DNA of 49,051 nucleotides from NCBI RefSeq assembly GCF_001949145.1, contig NW_019091383.1, forward strand, positions 1,412,970 through 1,462,020. Reading direction: 5' to 3'. Each line of letters starts with the position of its first letter. The first letter of the stretch is position 1. The position numbers and the translations under genes are program-made. Shown piece by piece: positions 31,301 through 42,443 of this stretch. The notes below the pieces were generated by a model. It saw only the letters and a list, made by a program, of their open reading frames with translations, did no database searches and was not told where the DNA came from. This DNA is from Acanthaster planci (taxonomy: Eukaryota > Echinodermata > Asteroidea > Valvatida > Acanthasteridae).

Positions 31301-34300
31301 TAATTTGATAGCAATCCAGAAAACATATTGCATTGACGACAACAATGGAGCAGCTGGCCTGGTGCAGACGGCTTTCATCATTGGATACATGATAACATCA
31401 CCTATGTTTGGTTACCTTGGCGACCGCTACTCTCGCAAGATCATCATGTCCTCAGGGATTCTGTTTTGGGCAGGCATGACATTGCTGGGCTCTTTCATCC
31501 CTGCTAACGTGAGTTCTTACATTATGTCAGGGTTTTTTTCCAAAGAAGAAGTGCAACCCTCTAAGTGAAGAGAAGTCAGCTCAGTGTATTTCAGAAAGTG
31601 ATGCATGCACTTTTTGAGTAACCCTGAACATTTTGGATTACCCTGTAATTTGCAAAGCAGCGTGTTTGCCTTGAAAGCAGCTGCTATGAAATTTTTGCTT
31701 CTCTCATTTGTACTTACTTATAATTTGGGGATTTTTTTTTATTTCACTATACAGATGTTCTGGTTGTTTGTCCTCGTCAGGGGCTTAGTGGGAGTCGGTG
31801 AAGCCAGCTATATCACCATCTCGGTCACCATCATTGGCGACCTGTTTGTTGGTAACCGGCGTACTCAAATGTTGATGTTCTACTTCTTTGCAATACCAGT
31901 TGGCAGGTACGCTAGCGGACTCAATAAATGATTGTACACATTTCAACCTTCTGCGGGGGTTTTGAGGTTTTTATTGTGCATGTACAGTTGAACCTTGTTT
32001 ATAAGAGGTCCTTTGGACTTTGCAAATTACTTTGTTATAACAGGAACCTTGTATTATCAGGAATGAAAACAATGAAACAGAAAGGATTGGGACCTAATAA
32101 TTTCCTTGTCTTAAGCTGAATCTTATATTAACAGTGCTCTTATTAACGAAGTTCGGCTGTATGTAAAAAAGATGGGGGCCAGACGTATTTCTAGACTGTA
32201 GGGTTTTTGTTTTATTAAAGGAGGCAATGCCAGGGACAAAACGAAGTAAACTTAGATTAACTCGTGAATCAAGCACAGCTAGTGTTCTGATTATTGGCTG
32301 GTAAATAAGAAACTGGCTTTAGACTGGAAAAAAAAGACCTCTGGGAAGCTGATCTTCTGTCTCTGAGCCGTGATACTTGGTTACAACATTTTACCGCTTG
32401 ATTTTCTTTTGACTGTTTCAAGTTTGCCCTCCAAAATAGATAAATGTTGGTCAAACTTGCATCTCTCTTTTTTCCCCTCTTGGCCCAGTTAAACATTAGG
32501 AGATGTTACAATCTGAAAACAAAAAGAAAAGAAAGAAAGTCTAGCCTAATTGCTTTATAGAACTTTGGCGTATTTGTTGTTGGTTGTCTTTAGTGGACTG
32601 GGATACATCGGTGGTAAAGGAATTGCTTCGGCCTTTAATGACTGGCGATGGGCTCTCAGGGTGAGTGCAGAAGATGTCGAATGGGATAGATTATATTGAT
32701 TGAAGCCACTCAAAGGGAAAGAAATGCATTGACAGGAGATACTCAAGGGGTATTCATTGAAGATACCCAAGGTATCATATAAGGATATTTGAGTGGAAAT
32801 ATTTAAGGGCTTATAGCATATTGACCAGGGAGACTCAAGGTGNNNNNNNNNNNNNNNNNNNNNNNNNNNNNNNNNNNNNNNNNNNNNNNNNNNNNNNNNN
32901 NNNNNNNNNNNNNNNNNNNNNNNNNNNNNNNNNNNNNNNNNNNNNNNNNNNNNNNNNNNNNNNNNNNNNNNNNNNNNNNNNNNNNNNNNNNNNNNNNNNN
33001 NNNNNNNNNNNNNNNNNNNNNNNNNNNNNNNNNNNNNNNNNNNNNNNNNNNNNNNNNNNNNNNNNNNNNNNNNNNNNNNNNNNNNNNNNNNNNNNNNNNN
33101 NNNNNNNNNNNNNNNNNNNNNNNNNNNNNNNNNNNNNNNNNNNNNNNNNNNNNNNNNNNNNNNNNNNNNNNNNNNNNNNNNNNNNNNNNNNNNNNNNNNN
33201 NNNNNNNNNNNNNNNNNNNNNNNNNNNNNNNNNNNNNNNNNNNNNNNNNNNNNNNNNNNNNNNNNNNNNNNNNNNNNNNNNNNNNNNNNNNNNNNNNNNN
33301 NNNNNNNNNNNNNNNNNNNNNNNNNNNNNNNNNNNNNNNNNNTATTGAGTGAAGATTCTCAAGTGGTTTTGGCTTCTTGTCAACTGGCATATAATGCTGG
33401 AGTACACAGGTGTCAAGATGTACAAAGGGCAAATGTTGATAGTGTGTTGCATGACAAAGACAGTATTGAGATGTGTAGACATGGTAGATTTTAAATTTAT
33501 TCGTAAGGTGTTACCCCACCTCACTGACGGGCTTTTTCTTGACAATGTTACTGTCAGATTACTCCAGCCTTGGGGGTTGCAAGTGTGATATGCGTCATGC
33601 TCATCATTAAAGAACCAAGCAGAGGCCAAGCGGAGACTGGGAACCATACCATCTCGAGCCAGAGATATATAGAGGACCTTAAGGCCCTCCTGAAGAAGTG
33701 AGTTCATGAATGAGTGATGGAGTCTTGGCCTTAGCTGTGCTACTTCAATATTATGCATGTATGCTTTCTCTTGAGGTTTTCAAAGGTCCAGTTTTTCTAG
33801 CTTTTTCAAAGTTAAGTTTGGCACAGGATTGGTTGCAAGATTGGTCACGGTAAGAAATCACCCGATGGAGAATGCTGGCAAAGAATGTGGCTCAAGTTAA
33901 TTGCACTTGACCTTGTATGTTCAAATTTCTTTGTGAGCACAGCCAACGGCAAGCAGGTTGCTCTTACCGAAAGGTTATTTTTCTCATTTTCACCATGAGA
34001 TGGCATGGCAGTGATTTGCCTCCATGAGAATGAAATGCAGATTGAAAAATGGCCACAAGGGAAACATTAGCTACATGTACTTGTTTGTGTTCAGATTTGG
34101 CTTGTGTCCTCTTACGGTATTTTTTATCTCACATCTTCTAGTAAGACATACTTGTTCACCACTCTGGGCTTTACATCCATTGCATGGGTAGTTGGAGGTC
34201 TGGCCCTGTGGCTCGTTAAGCTGATGGAGTTGATCTATGACTATCACCACCAGGATGACACAAAGTAAGTGATAGAAATCGTAAATGACCATCAATATAC

Positions 34301-37300
34301 GATGCCCTGGCTCACCAGGCTCACAGTATCTGAACTGTGCGTCAACCATCTTTAGTGAATAGTGCTAGCTACAGTGTACCTTCTCCACTGGCTTTAGTGT
34401 AGCTGTATAAATTTTTCTGATTTAATTTCAGATATGTGATCATTGTTTGTCGTAATTAAACAAGTGATCAGTTGATGAAACGAAGAGAGGACTTCTTGAA
34501 TCTTACGTCTTCGGGAAACATGCTACTCAGTGCTGCCATTTTGAATGTAAACAGTTCAGCAGGACAATTTTAAAAGCCCATTTTTATGCTCTGAGTGATG
34601 AATATTCTCAAGTATTTGCAAGAGTGTCAATTGTCATTCAGTTTCCTACTGCTGCCACGTTAGACATGCCCAAGTTGCCAACATGGCGGGTCTGTCACTT
34701 GGGCCATGTTTGAGCCAGGAGGAGTAACTACGTGAGAGTCAGATTAAAAGTGGGTACATAACTGGCATTGTCACAATTGTCTTCGGCAGTGTCAGTTTCA
34801 TCTTTGGTGGCCTGACGGTTGCAGCAGGTTTCAGCGGCGTGACCATAGGGACGGTGGGGGCACAGATATATCGCCGCTACAACCCCCGTGCCGACGCCCT
34901 GGTGTGCGCCTTGGGGAACCTGCTGGCCGCACCATTTCTCTTTGTCGGCCTGACCTTCGCCGTAACATCAGAAGGGCTGGGATGGGTATGTACAAGAAGC
35001 CAAGCTAATCAAACTTGTGCTTCATGCTCAGACGTGGCCCTGCGTCACATTTACTTGTGTCCGTTGGAATACTTTTAGTATAGAGACTACAAACACACGT
35101 GAAACAATACTTTTCTTGGTTATACTCATTAACCCTAACAGTCCTCAATCCTTCACCTGTTGGAGGACTGAGGACTATTAGGGTTAATGCTACTGTTGGG
35201 GTGAAAGACATGCTCTACCATCTGCAAAGAGAACACAACCATAGATTTCTTAACAAGACCTCAAACGAGTCATTCCTGTATCTACTCTGCAAATACAGAC
35301 TAAAGACATACACACAAAACACTCGGATTTGGGCATAAGTAAGATAGGTCTGTAGGGTACTGATTAAAAATTATGGACTTTGTGCTCATGACATAAACCA
35401 CCTTTTTTTTACCAGAGACAGCAATATTCAGGAGGAAACTGTTCACAAAGTGGTGGTGTTTTAATATTAATAATTTCAGAGGTTTTTCCATTTTTGTCTC
35501 TTACAGACTTGTATTCTCCTGGGAGAGATTTGTTTATTCCTGAACTGGGCACTAGTTCCTGACATGTTGATGGTGAGAACAATCAAGTCTAGTTCCATTC
35601 CCTTCTCTTCTAAGTAAAATTGTAAACTTTTTTCCGCACAGATTGTTGAAGCAAAGTTGTTGGGGCGCTATGCGTCCCTCGGGTGTTCAAAAGGTCATAT
35701 CCCACATCATAGCCGTCAACAATTGTTTTGTCATACCTCTATCTTATTTATGTTGAGGTTAAGGAATTTATCCAAAGAAACAAGCTCTGAATTTCAGAAG
35801 TTCAGAAGACGATAGGCCTACTGTCAAACTGTATAATTAACCTAACAGACATAAACAATATCTTCTGTGTATGCACAGTTTCCTCACTTTCTTTAATTGC
35901 ATAACCTAAATTGTGAAGGCAGTGCGGGTACCAGTGGGTACAAGTTCATATGTCGTGTAGTCTGGTCAGCGGTCCCTGTATTACCTTATACACTGCAGGG
36001 ACGGGAACAAGTCTGTTATTCGAGCAAGACCATTGATCAACTTCCTTGGTAATTTATCACAAAATGTATTATGGGTACCGCGCAAAACTGACTAAAAGAG
36101 CGACAACGGTCACTAGCGAGCTTCCTGAAGCTCTTTCTTCTGTCCTGTGCTCGTGTACATGCATGTGCTATAGTCAGAATGAGATGTCTCACAGTGAGTG
36201 CGATATGCAGATATATCGCCCTGTCCTGTGATCTTTCTGGGCCAAGAACAGACAGTATGCAAGACAGAGGCAAGACAATCTATTTTCAAGTCTGGAGTTC
36301 TCCCACTTCTTGCCAGAGGATATCTAAAAACATTCTGGCTATCTTCTGGCTGGCGGGTTAAAACGTCAAACACGTCTCAATTCACACCCTGCTGACATTG
36401 AAATTTGCTTGTCCTGCATTTACTTGGTTCACAAACAAAAAAGTCTCAAAATTCTGTCTAGGAAGATCTTGCGTTGAACCTGAACATTTTCACAGTACGT
36501 GGTCTGTTCTGGTTGCAGGCCACTGAGTGGGTGAACTCTAGAATGTTGACAAATGCAGAAAGACCTACCACACAAAGACTGTTCAAATGACCCTGTTGAA
36601 ACAATGTTTTTGGCTTTGGGCTGTGTATCAACAGTTGGCCTTGGTATATTGCTTTTTTCGGAAATCAGTATTTTGGGGCCAAAAGCTAACACTGTCCACA
36701 ACTGGTGAAAACAGCTCCATGGCTTCTGTCTCTTTTTCAGCAAGTGTTGATACCCGTGCGGAGGTCAACGGGCAACGGCATACAGCTTTTGTCTGGACAC
36801 CTTTTTGGTGACGCTCTAAGCCCGTACATCATTGGTGCTGTAAGTACACTGATGGCGCCCTCTGTTGGCGTCAATCCGGTAGCGACAGGCAAAATGTAAA
36901 GAATTAGAAATGTTGAATTGGAACTCCTTAAATTTATGAGATATGCATTTACAACAAGGATAACTGAATTTGCAATTAAGCTCATCTAGAAACATTTACG
37001 TCACGAGATGGTCCCTTTTTATAGAGCAACTTGGCAGAAGATTTTTTCCCAAGAATGCTAAGCCAACTCAGTACATCAGTTAATGTGTAAATATTTAATC
37101 GATGAATTAGATCACCATTTATCAATAAATTTGTTATTGGCCAAAACAAACCATCATCCAACTGTTGATGGTTTCTAGGATATGGGTCAGTTTGTTTCAC
37201 ACAGATTTGGATCTCGATCAGTGATCCTATCACTGGTTCACTCCATCCGTTAGGCAGGTTTTGGTGTCGGTGAACCAGCGACAGATCACTGATCGCAATC

Positions 37301-39080
37301 CGGATCCTCACGAAACAAACTGGCCTAACATTCATTTGGTACCTCGCAAGGCATTCCACAAAATTAAATCAAAATGGCTACTGTCATTTATTGTCCAATC
37401 TTTGACTGATTTTTTTATAAATTTCAAGGTCCAGTGATTGATAGAAAAAGAGTGAAGTTTTGAAATGCTCTTTTCAAGTCAGATTGTGCTCAATAGCAGG
37501 ATGACACTCCCACTAAGCAACCAATGAATCGATGCATCCAACAAGAAATTACTGAATGTTGCAGTTAATCAGCACACCAATCAAATACAGCTGGTACATG
37601 AACATATCAGCAGTGAAGCAATCAGCATATTTAGAGCCAATAATTTTCCACAATCGTGGAAAATGGATGGAATCAACGCTTCAATCCATTGCTTGAAATG
37701 AAACTTGCAAAATTTCCCAGTAAACATGGTATAAAAAGTAAAAAAAAAAAATTCCCCACAGTGCTAAAAATAAATGCCTACCCAATCCTTATAAAATGTT
37801 TGCTTTTGATTAATGATTTGTGCTGGAAACCTGCTAAATTGCTCCACCCCAGCACATGGTCGGGTCGGCCGATGCCGATATTTGAACTACATGCCATGGC
37901 ATGCGTGAGCCCCATGCGCGATGAGGGGTTAAGTAGTAAGTTTGTAACTATTGAGTAGTTTTTTTTAATTTTCACATCAGAAAATTCTTGTTAAAAATGC
38001 TGGAAACGTTGCTGAATGTTTTGAAACAGGGTATTTGTTTCTTCTCTTTTTCTGGGGGGGGTGAACTAAGATTAGACAAACAGTTTCCATGCATAGTTTG
38101 TAACTTGCTCTACTTTTTTAATGCTTAAGTTTGCAACAAAACTTGAAACTCTGAAGGAGAATTAATTTTTTCCTAAAACGAAAAATACCCATTTTTGAAA
38201 CGGAAAAGCGACGGTCTGTAATAAATCATTCACAGTACCCTGCATTTGTCATAATTGTAGCTTGGGGTTGTGTCTAAATTTCTACTTTTATAACTATTAA
38301 AAAAAAACATTTTTACCATCACGAAGGTTTCTGATTTGATCCGAGGCGATGGATCCACCTACTTGGAACGCTACCAAGGTCTTGCCTACTCCCTTTACAT
38401 GGCCGTATTCCTCTCCGTCATTGGTGGGGGGTTCTTCCTGGCTGCCAGTCTGTATATTGAGCGGGACCGGGCACACATGCAGGAAACATTGCAAGGTAAG
38501 TTTTCTCCCCCTTCCTCGAAACTGGAATTTTTTCTCTGTGTTTCCTCCCAGTAAATCATTGTGCTTGGCGGAAGAATAATGCTCAAGCCCCAATTTCATG
38601 GAGTTACTCATGGGAGTTTATGTGTTATACAAAAATCAGCCAGGAATGTCATTTTTCTTGGTAAAAGTTTGTGGCTTGAATCCAGTTGCTGGCCGTAAAT
38701 TTGGCCTTTGGCAAGTCGCTTCACCCTTACTGGCCTCGCTCTCTCTCCAGCCATTAACATACATGGGTACCGGCATTAGCTGGTGAGCAACCCATGATTG
38801 ACTGGCATCCCATCCAGGCGGAAATTGAAATATTCACAGTCACTTCATGCCAAGGAAAACCGGAATTGAACACGGGCCTGATTAACCACAGTGCCTGCGG
38901 ACAGACTTTCTTGCTGGAAGAGTTCATATATTAGTTTTAACATCAATAGATAGTTCGTAAGACTCTTCTTTTTTCTCTGTTTCTTGTCCAGCTTGTCAGG
39001 AGACTGAAGCCCACCAGACTGACAATGATGATATAGGTCAACCAGTCAATGCTCGTAACAATGAAGATGTGGTTATCTGA
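28312..39080 (+). CDS. SPNS1: Spinster homologue (SPNS1-type), lysosomal MFS transporter, 11 coding exons
   Basis: Coding exons: 28312-28546, 31300-31508, 31755-31906, 32594-32660, 33558-33697, 34142-34264, 34751-34985, 35507-35572, 36741-36839, 38327-38495, 38992-39080. All are flanked by GT-AG and keep frame; the total is 1584 bases, 527 residues (human SPNS1 has 528). It is a twelve-span major facilitator. Exon 1 has an acidic tail and TM1 ([10 protein letters not shown]). Exon 2 has MFS motif [11 protein letters not shown], at about residues 116-125. Exon 3 has [12 protein letters not shown], exons 3-4 [13 protein letters not shown], exon 5 IKEPSRG, exon 8 [10 protein letters not shown], and exon 9 [18 protein letters not shown]1 exports lysophospholipids from lysosomes with protons; SPNS2 exports S1P and is the alternative. 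The weakest junction is the exon 7 acceptor (TTAAAAG|T). A 5' UTR acceptor is likely at 28291. AATAAA lies at 39303. The N gap is in intron 4, and exons 4 and 5 join with no residues missing. Confidence 0.93.
29131..30118. mobile_element. non-autonomous hAT-like element (988 bp) with 8-bp target duplication
   Basis: The ends are CAGTGGTGGAGT (left) and ACTCCAACACTG (right, inverse CAGTGTTGGAGT), the CAGTG start typical of hAT. GTGTTCAC flanks both sides exactly (29123-29130 and 30119-30126), the 8-bp duplication expected of hAT. The interior near both ends is rich in GAGTA/GTACTC words. No transposase frame is present. It lies in SPNS1 intron 1 and interrupts an older repeat. Confidence 0.88.
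30150..30212. repeat. hairpin related to the GGAGGATT repeat family
   Basis: The left arm has AACCCTGCCTAATCCTCCAA and the right arm TTGGAGGATTTAGGGT. Further GGAGGATTT words recur through 30380-30510, and 30347-30420 resembles 29070-29130. This is a patch of decayed dispersed repeat into which the hAT-like element inserted. Confidence 0.5.
30818..31059. mobile_element. two tandem copies of a ~120-bp MITE
   Basis: Copies 30818-30938 and 30940-31059 are near-identical and separated by one base. Each starts AGGCYGTGTCCGAAACGGGC and ends TTTGGAYGCAGCCT, giving inverted ends of about 14 bases. Both carry CTCCACGCATTTCCAATGG. They lie in SPNS1 intron 1. Confidence 0.8.
32843..33342. other. assembly gap, 500 N
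   Basis: Exactly 500 undetermined bases, a conventional placeholder, so the true length is unknown. It is inside SPNS1 intron 4 and removes no Spinster coding sequence. Open frames across it are meaningless. Confidence 0.99.
35129..35187. mobile_element. 59-bp TTAA palindrome, copy B (SPNS1 intron 7)
   Basis: It begins TTAACCCTAA and ends TTAGGGTTAA, with a CAATCCTTCACCTGTTGGAG core. It is the reverse-orientation partner of 17772-17830, differing at four positions. The right half pairs with the left half, so it can fold on itself. Confidence 0.75.
37184..37327. repeat. 144-bp foldback in SPNS1 intron 9
   Basis: The left arm starts GGGTCAGTTTGTTTC and contains CGATCAGTGATC and CACTGGTTCAC. 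The right arm is its inverse, ending GAAACAAACTGGCC. The arms are about 60 bases with some mismatches. MITE-like; no target duplication was identified. Confidence 0.7.
38668..38885 (+). mobile_element. SINE fragment in SPNS1 intron 10
   Basis: A degraded B box (GGCTTGAATCC) is followed by TTTGGCAAGTCGCTTCACCC, and further on by GACTGGCATCCCATCCAGG and CAGTCACTTCATGCCAAGG. The last two words are typical of 3' ends of LINE-mobilised SINEs in aquatic animals. Confidence 0.55.
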
Positions 39081-39298
39081 TAACAGTGGTTTCCAAAGTT
39101 ACTTTTTTCTGCTGCCAAATGAAGTAACAAGATGCAAATCAACTGAGAAACTGAGACTTGTATAGGAAACAAATAATAATTGCTTTGAGCTTGCCTTGGG
39201 GGTAAATAGAACGCTTTATGGATCACCCCAAGAGGTACTGCAGAGCACTCTGGGTAAAGTAGTCAATATTTGTGTTCTAAATCTCTCTTACAGATTCT

Positions 39299-39661
39299 GC
39301 TTAATAAACCTTTTGCGAGTTAAAATTGAATAAGATCTGGCACACTGAGTTATCTGATTGCACATAAACATAACGATTTGAATTCCCCAGACTAAAACGC
39401 TGTTGCTGTACCTTGTGATTCAGGGCAAGCTTTTACATAGCGACCACCGTCTCAGGAATGGACCGGTTCCTTTGTGCCCATCTAATTTATTGGGAACAGT
39501 GTATTGGTGCAAGGCGTCTTTTATGTAACTAAGCAAAAGCTTGCCCTGAATCAATGCAGCAGTGTTTTTAGTGTGGAGATTTCAAATTGTTATGTTCACG
39601 TGAAATTAAAGAAGTCTTTGTACCAGATTTATTCAAATTTAACTCGCAAAAGGCTTATTTA
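39299..39661. repeat. long inverted repeat about 220 bp past the SPNS1 stop
   Basis: The left arm (39299-39436) starts CTTAATAAACCTTTTGCGAG and ends GATTCAGGGCAAGCTTTTA. The right arm (about 39534-39661) is its inverse, from AAAAGCTTGCCCTGAATC to CTCGCAAAAGGCTTATTTAAA. Pairing extends over roughly 125-140 bases with mismatches and small gaps around a loop of about 95 bases. An AATAAA (39303-39308) is inside the left arm. Confidence 0.85.
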
Positions 39662-40326
39662 AAGGGTAACTGATTAATTTGATCTAAATACGTATAAGAA
39701 ACTGGTTGAAAATTTACCAGCGTCTTTCCAAACTACCCCTTCATGAATTGATTGAGCCCAGCTCTGTTGCGTTGCCACTTTGGAACATACGCAGCGCACA
39801 CTGCCGTATACAATCACACACAATGCCAGTGGTCATGTGTACAGTTCTTTGGTAGCTATGGGTATAATTCCTGGGCCCTGAGAAGCAAGATAGAGAAAAT
39901 AGTGAATGCCATGTGACCGGCTCGAGGCCAATCAGGATACAGAGTCTGTGAGTGAGGTATTACAAACGGTATGCACCATTTTTCTGTTGAAACCAACATT
40001 TGTTTATTTTTGAGCCTGTTGCTAGTGGCCAGAACCTGGGCTAGTTATCATGGTGTTCCTTACTTCAGCTGGAGAACGTCTGCTAACGACATTCTTGGCC
40101 CAATGCCATAGATTTCTAAAGCAGAAAGGAGTACTTGGCATATTCATGTGCCAAGCAAAAAAATCAGCTGAGAACCGGTCGCAGGAGATATACATTGTAT
40201 GACACTTTTAGCCGGTAGCCTGGTAATGCTAAGCAAGTATTTTTTCTGGGCTCAGCATGCTGAGAAAGTAATTCACCCACCTACCTTATAAACAGTGAGC
40301 GTATCTCACTGGTTAAACACCAATGA

Positions 40327-40370
40327 ATTTCGGCTTGTGCCGAAATGCACAAACTCATAGTATGAGTTTG
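40327..40370. repeat. two adjacent perfect palindromes
   Basis: ATTTCGGC-TTGT-GCCGAAAT occupies 40327-40346, and CAAACTCATA-G-TATGAGTTTG occupies 40350-40370. Both stems are perfect (8 and 10 pairs) and only three bases separate them. No known function. Confidence 0.85.
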
Positions 40371-41522
40371 AATATGACATGATATTATGGTCCATGCTCA
40401 ATCTGTAAGTGCACATACACGGAAGTTCTGGGCAAAGAAATGATTGTGGATGCCAAATTTCGTTGTGAGCAGAGCCATACAGCAAGGCTCTGAAATTCTG
40501 TGAAATCTTGAAAATTGTGGTATTGGATTTCATTGGCTTGGGGTAATTACTATTGTGCTTGAAAAGCGCCAAGTATCGAACCATGTCAAGCCATGCCTGA
40601 ACTTAAAAGAGTGACAACCAAAGAATTATTGTGCCATCGATCATTTGTATGCAGCTATTTCAGAAGTCAACATTTTGTTCAGAAATTAAGTTTTGGATTT
40701 GTTTGTACTAGCAGTGTGTACTTTATTCAGCTGCTGTGTTTTGTTTTTGTGAAATACAATGGACATTATAAATGTTGCAGCCATCTTGGAGGCAAAAGCT
40801 TTTGTCTGATGGACTTAGTAAGGAGCAGGGTTTTCATGAATTTATTAATACACGTACTGAATTTTAATTGCTAAAAGTACCTCTAAGGTGGCTTGCGTAT
40901 GGAGATGTCCTTTAGTCCATGCTTCAAAAAAGGGAAATGACACTGCTGTGCACAATTCAACAATTTTTACAATCGATGTGTGCTCTTCATATGCAAAAGA
41001 GGAGCTCTGTATTGTAACCAGATATTTTACGTTGAATTGCGAGGAATTAAAACTGGGAGTGGTTACTGGGTGGTTTGGAGTTGCCATGTGACAATCATTT
41101 GTTTTCTTTTTTATTTGGCCTTGGTCTTTTTTCATGGTTTATGACATTGTTTTCATATCTCACTACCAGCTGATTGCATCATTGTTGATAGGACACGATA
41201 GGTAGGGCCTTGGCAGAGGTGTGTTGTATGGATCCTAGTGACACATTCCCTTGCAATCACGGAGTATCAAGAGTTCGCCTTGAGCTGAGACTATCAGACC
41301 CATGAAGTCACGTAAGGCAGACACCTCCTTTTTATATTAAAACCATGGTACTGTAACAGATTTTTGAAATGAATGATTTATTTCAAGAGAAGCTTTACAT
41401 TTACACTTTCAGAAACATGATGCATGAGATTTTATAATATCAGTTTTGCTATACATTTACAAATATATATGAAACTATCCAAAAATCAGTTTACTTGGAA
41501 ATATCTTTATCTTTGACCAAAA

Positions 41523-41764
41523 CGTCATTCCATGAGGTTGGGGCACAATTTGTGACAGTGTCCTTGTTACAAGGGTAACTGTTACCGTCTGTCATGACCT
41601 GTAGAGTAGATCATTTACTCTGTAAAAATAACACACACCTCTGTATTTAGCCTTGCAAGATGTAGAATTTGGAATCTACAGGCAGGGGAATAGCTGTTCA
41701 TTTTTACGGAACCCACGTAACAGTGGACACTGTTAAAAATTAAGCCCCGACCTCATGGAATGAC
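41523..41764. repeat. 242-bp foldback between SPNS1 and MORN3
   Basis: The left arm has GTCATTCCATGAGGTTGGGG and GACAGTGTCCTTGTTAC. The right arm has GTAACAGTGGACACTG and CCCCGACCTCATGGAATGAC. The arms are about 50 bases with few mismatches. MITE-like. Confidence 0.8.
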
Positions 41765-42443
41765 CAAATTCTCAATTCTTATGACTGCAACAGAATGTCA
41801 TAATTTAGCACAACTTACATTTTCAACTTTAATTCATACAACAAACTTCACCTTCAAACCGTAAACAGACAGCTGGCCTAGTGCTCATTTTTATGTACAT
41901 TGTATAAAAAATATTTACTTTTGTACAGGAAGGTCTTTTTAATTGTCCACGATTGTCTACATGTCAGTTATTTGAAGTTTTGTTTCCAAGTATACATAAA
42001 TCACAAAAGAGGAAAAAAAGGCACAAAAATATTGCAACATGATGGGCACTGGAAGAGATCAAAGTCACAAATATTTTACATGGCCCTAATTTCACTCAGG
42101 CAGTGAACTGATTTCACAGGTATTGAAACCAAAAGTAATGGGACTGCATTGTAACAGAGGGAAGGTTTCATCAGAGGAGTAACTTGATCATTTTAAATGT
42201 CCCAATGGCTTCATGAAGAAAAAGCAGAAACGCCAGGATTGTTAAAACAAACTTGCCTTTTGTGGAATGAACCATCTGTGGCGAACAGGAAAATATGCTG
42301 TATTTGGTATGCACAGAAATTAATGTTGGGATTTGTTAGCAAAATGTAAAGGATGACTCTAGCATTGGCCATAGTTGAGTCTTACTTTTGAACACATTTA
42401 CACTGTCCCTGACGTGAACTTCTCTTGTGATGGTGCATGGATG

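Larger units (their letters stand above)
39081..42443. other. convergent intergenic region between SPNS1 and MORN3
   Basis: No gene. It contains the SPNS1 3' UTR, a long foldback (39299-39661), two perfect adjacent palindromes (40327-40370), and a further foldback (41523-41764). Open frames between 40300 and 41140 have no recognisable similarity. Confidence 0.6.

Noticed and set aside
32661-33557. A possible missing SPNS1 exon in the gap.
   Set aside because: Exon 4 ends phase 0 at WALR and exon 5 continues with ITPALGV, which are directly adjacent in Spinster proteins, so nothing is missing.
32803-33758. Long open frames around 33 kb.
   Set aside because: They cross the 500-N gap and consist mainly of undetermined residues.
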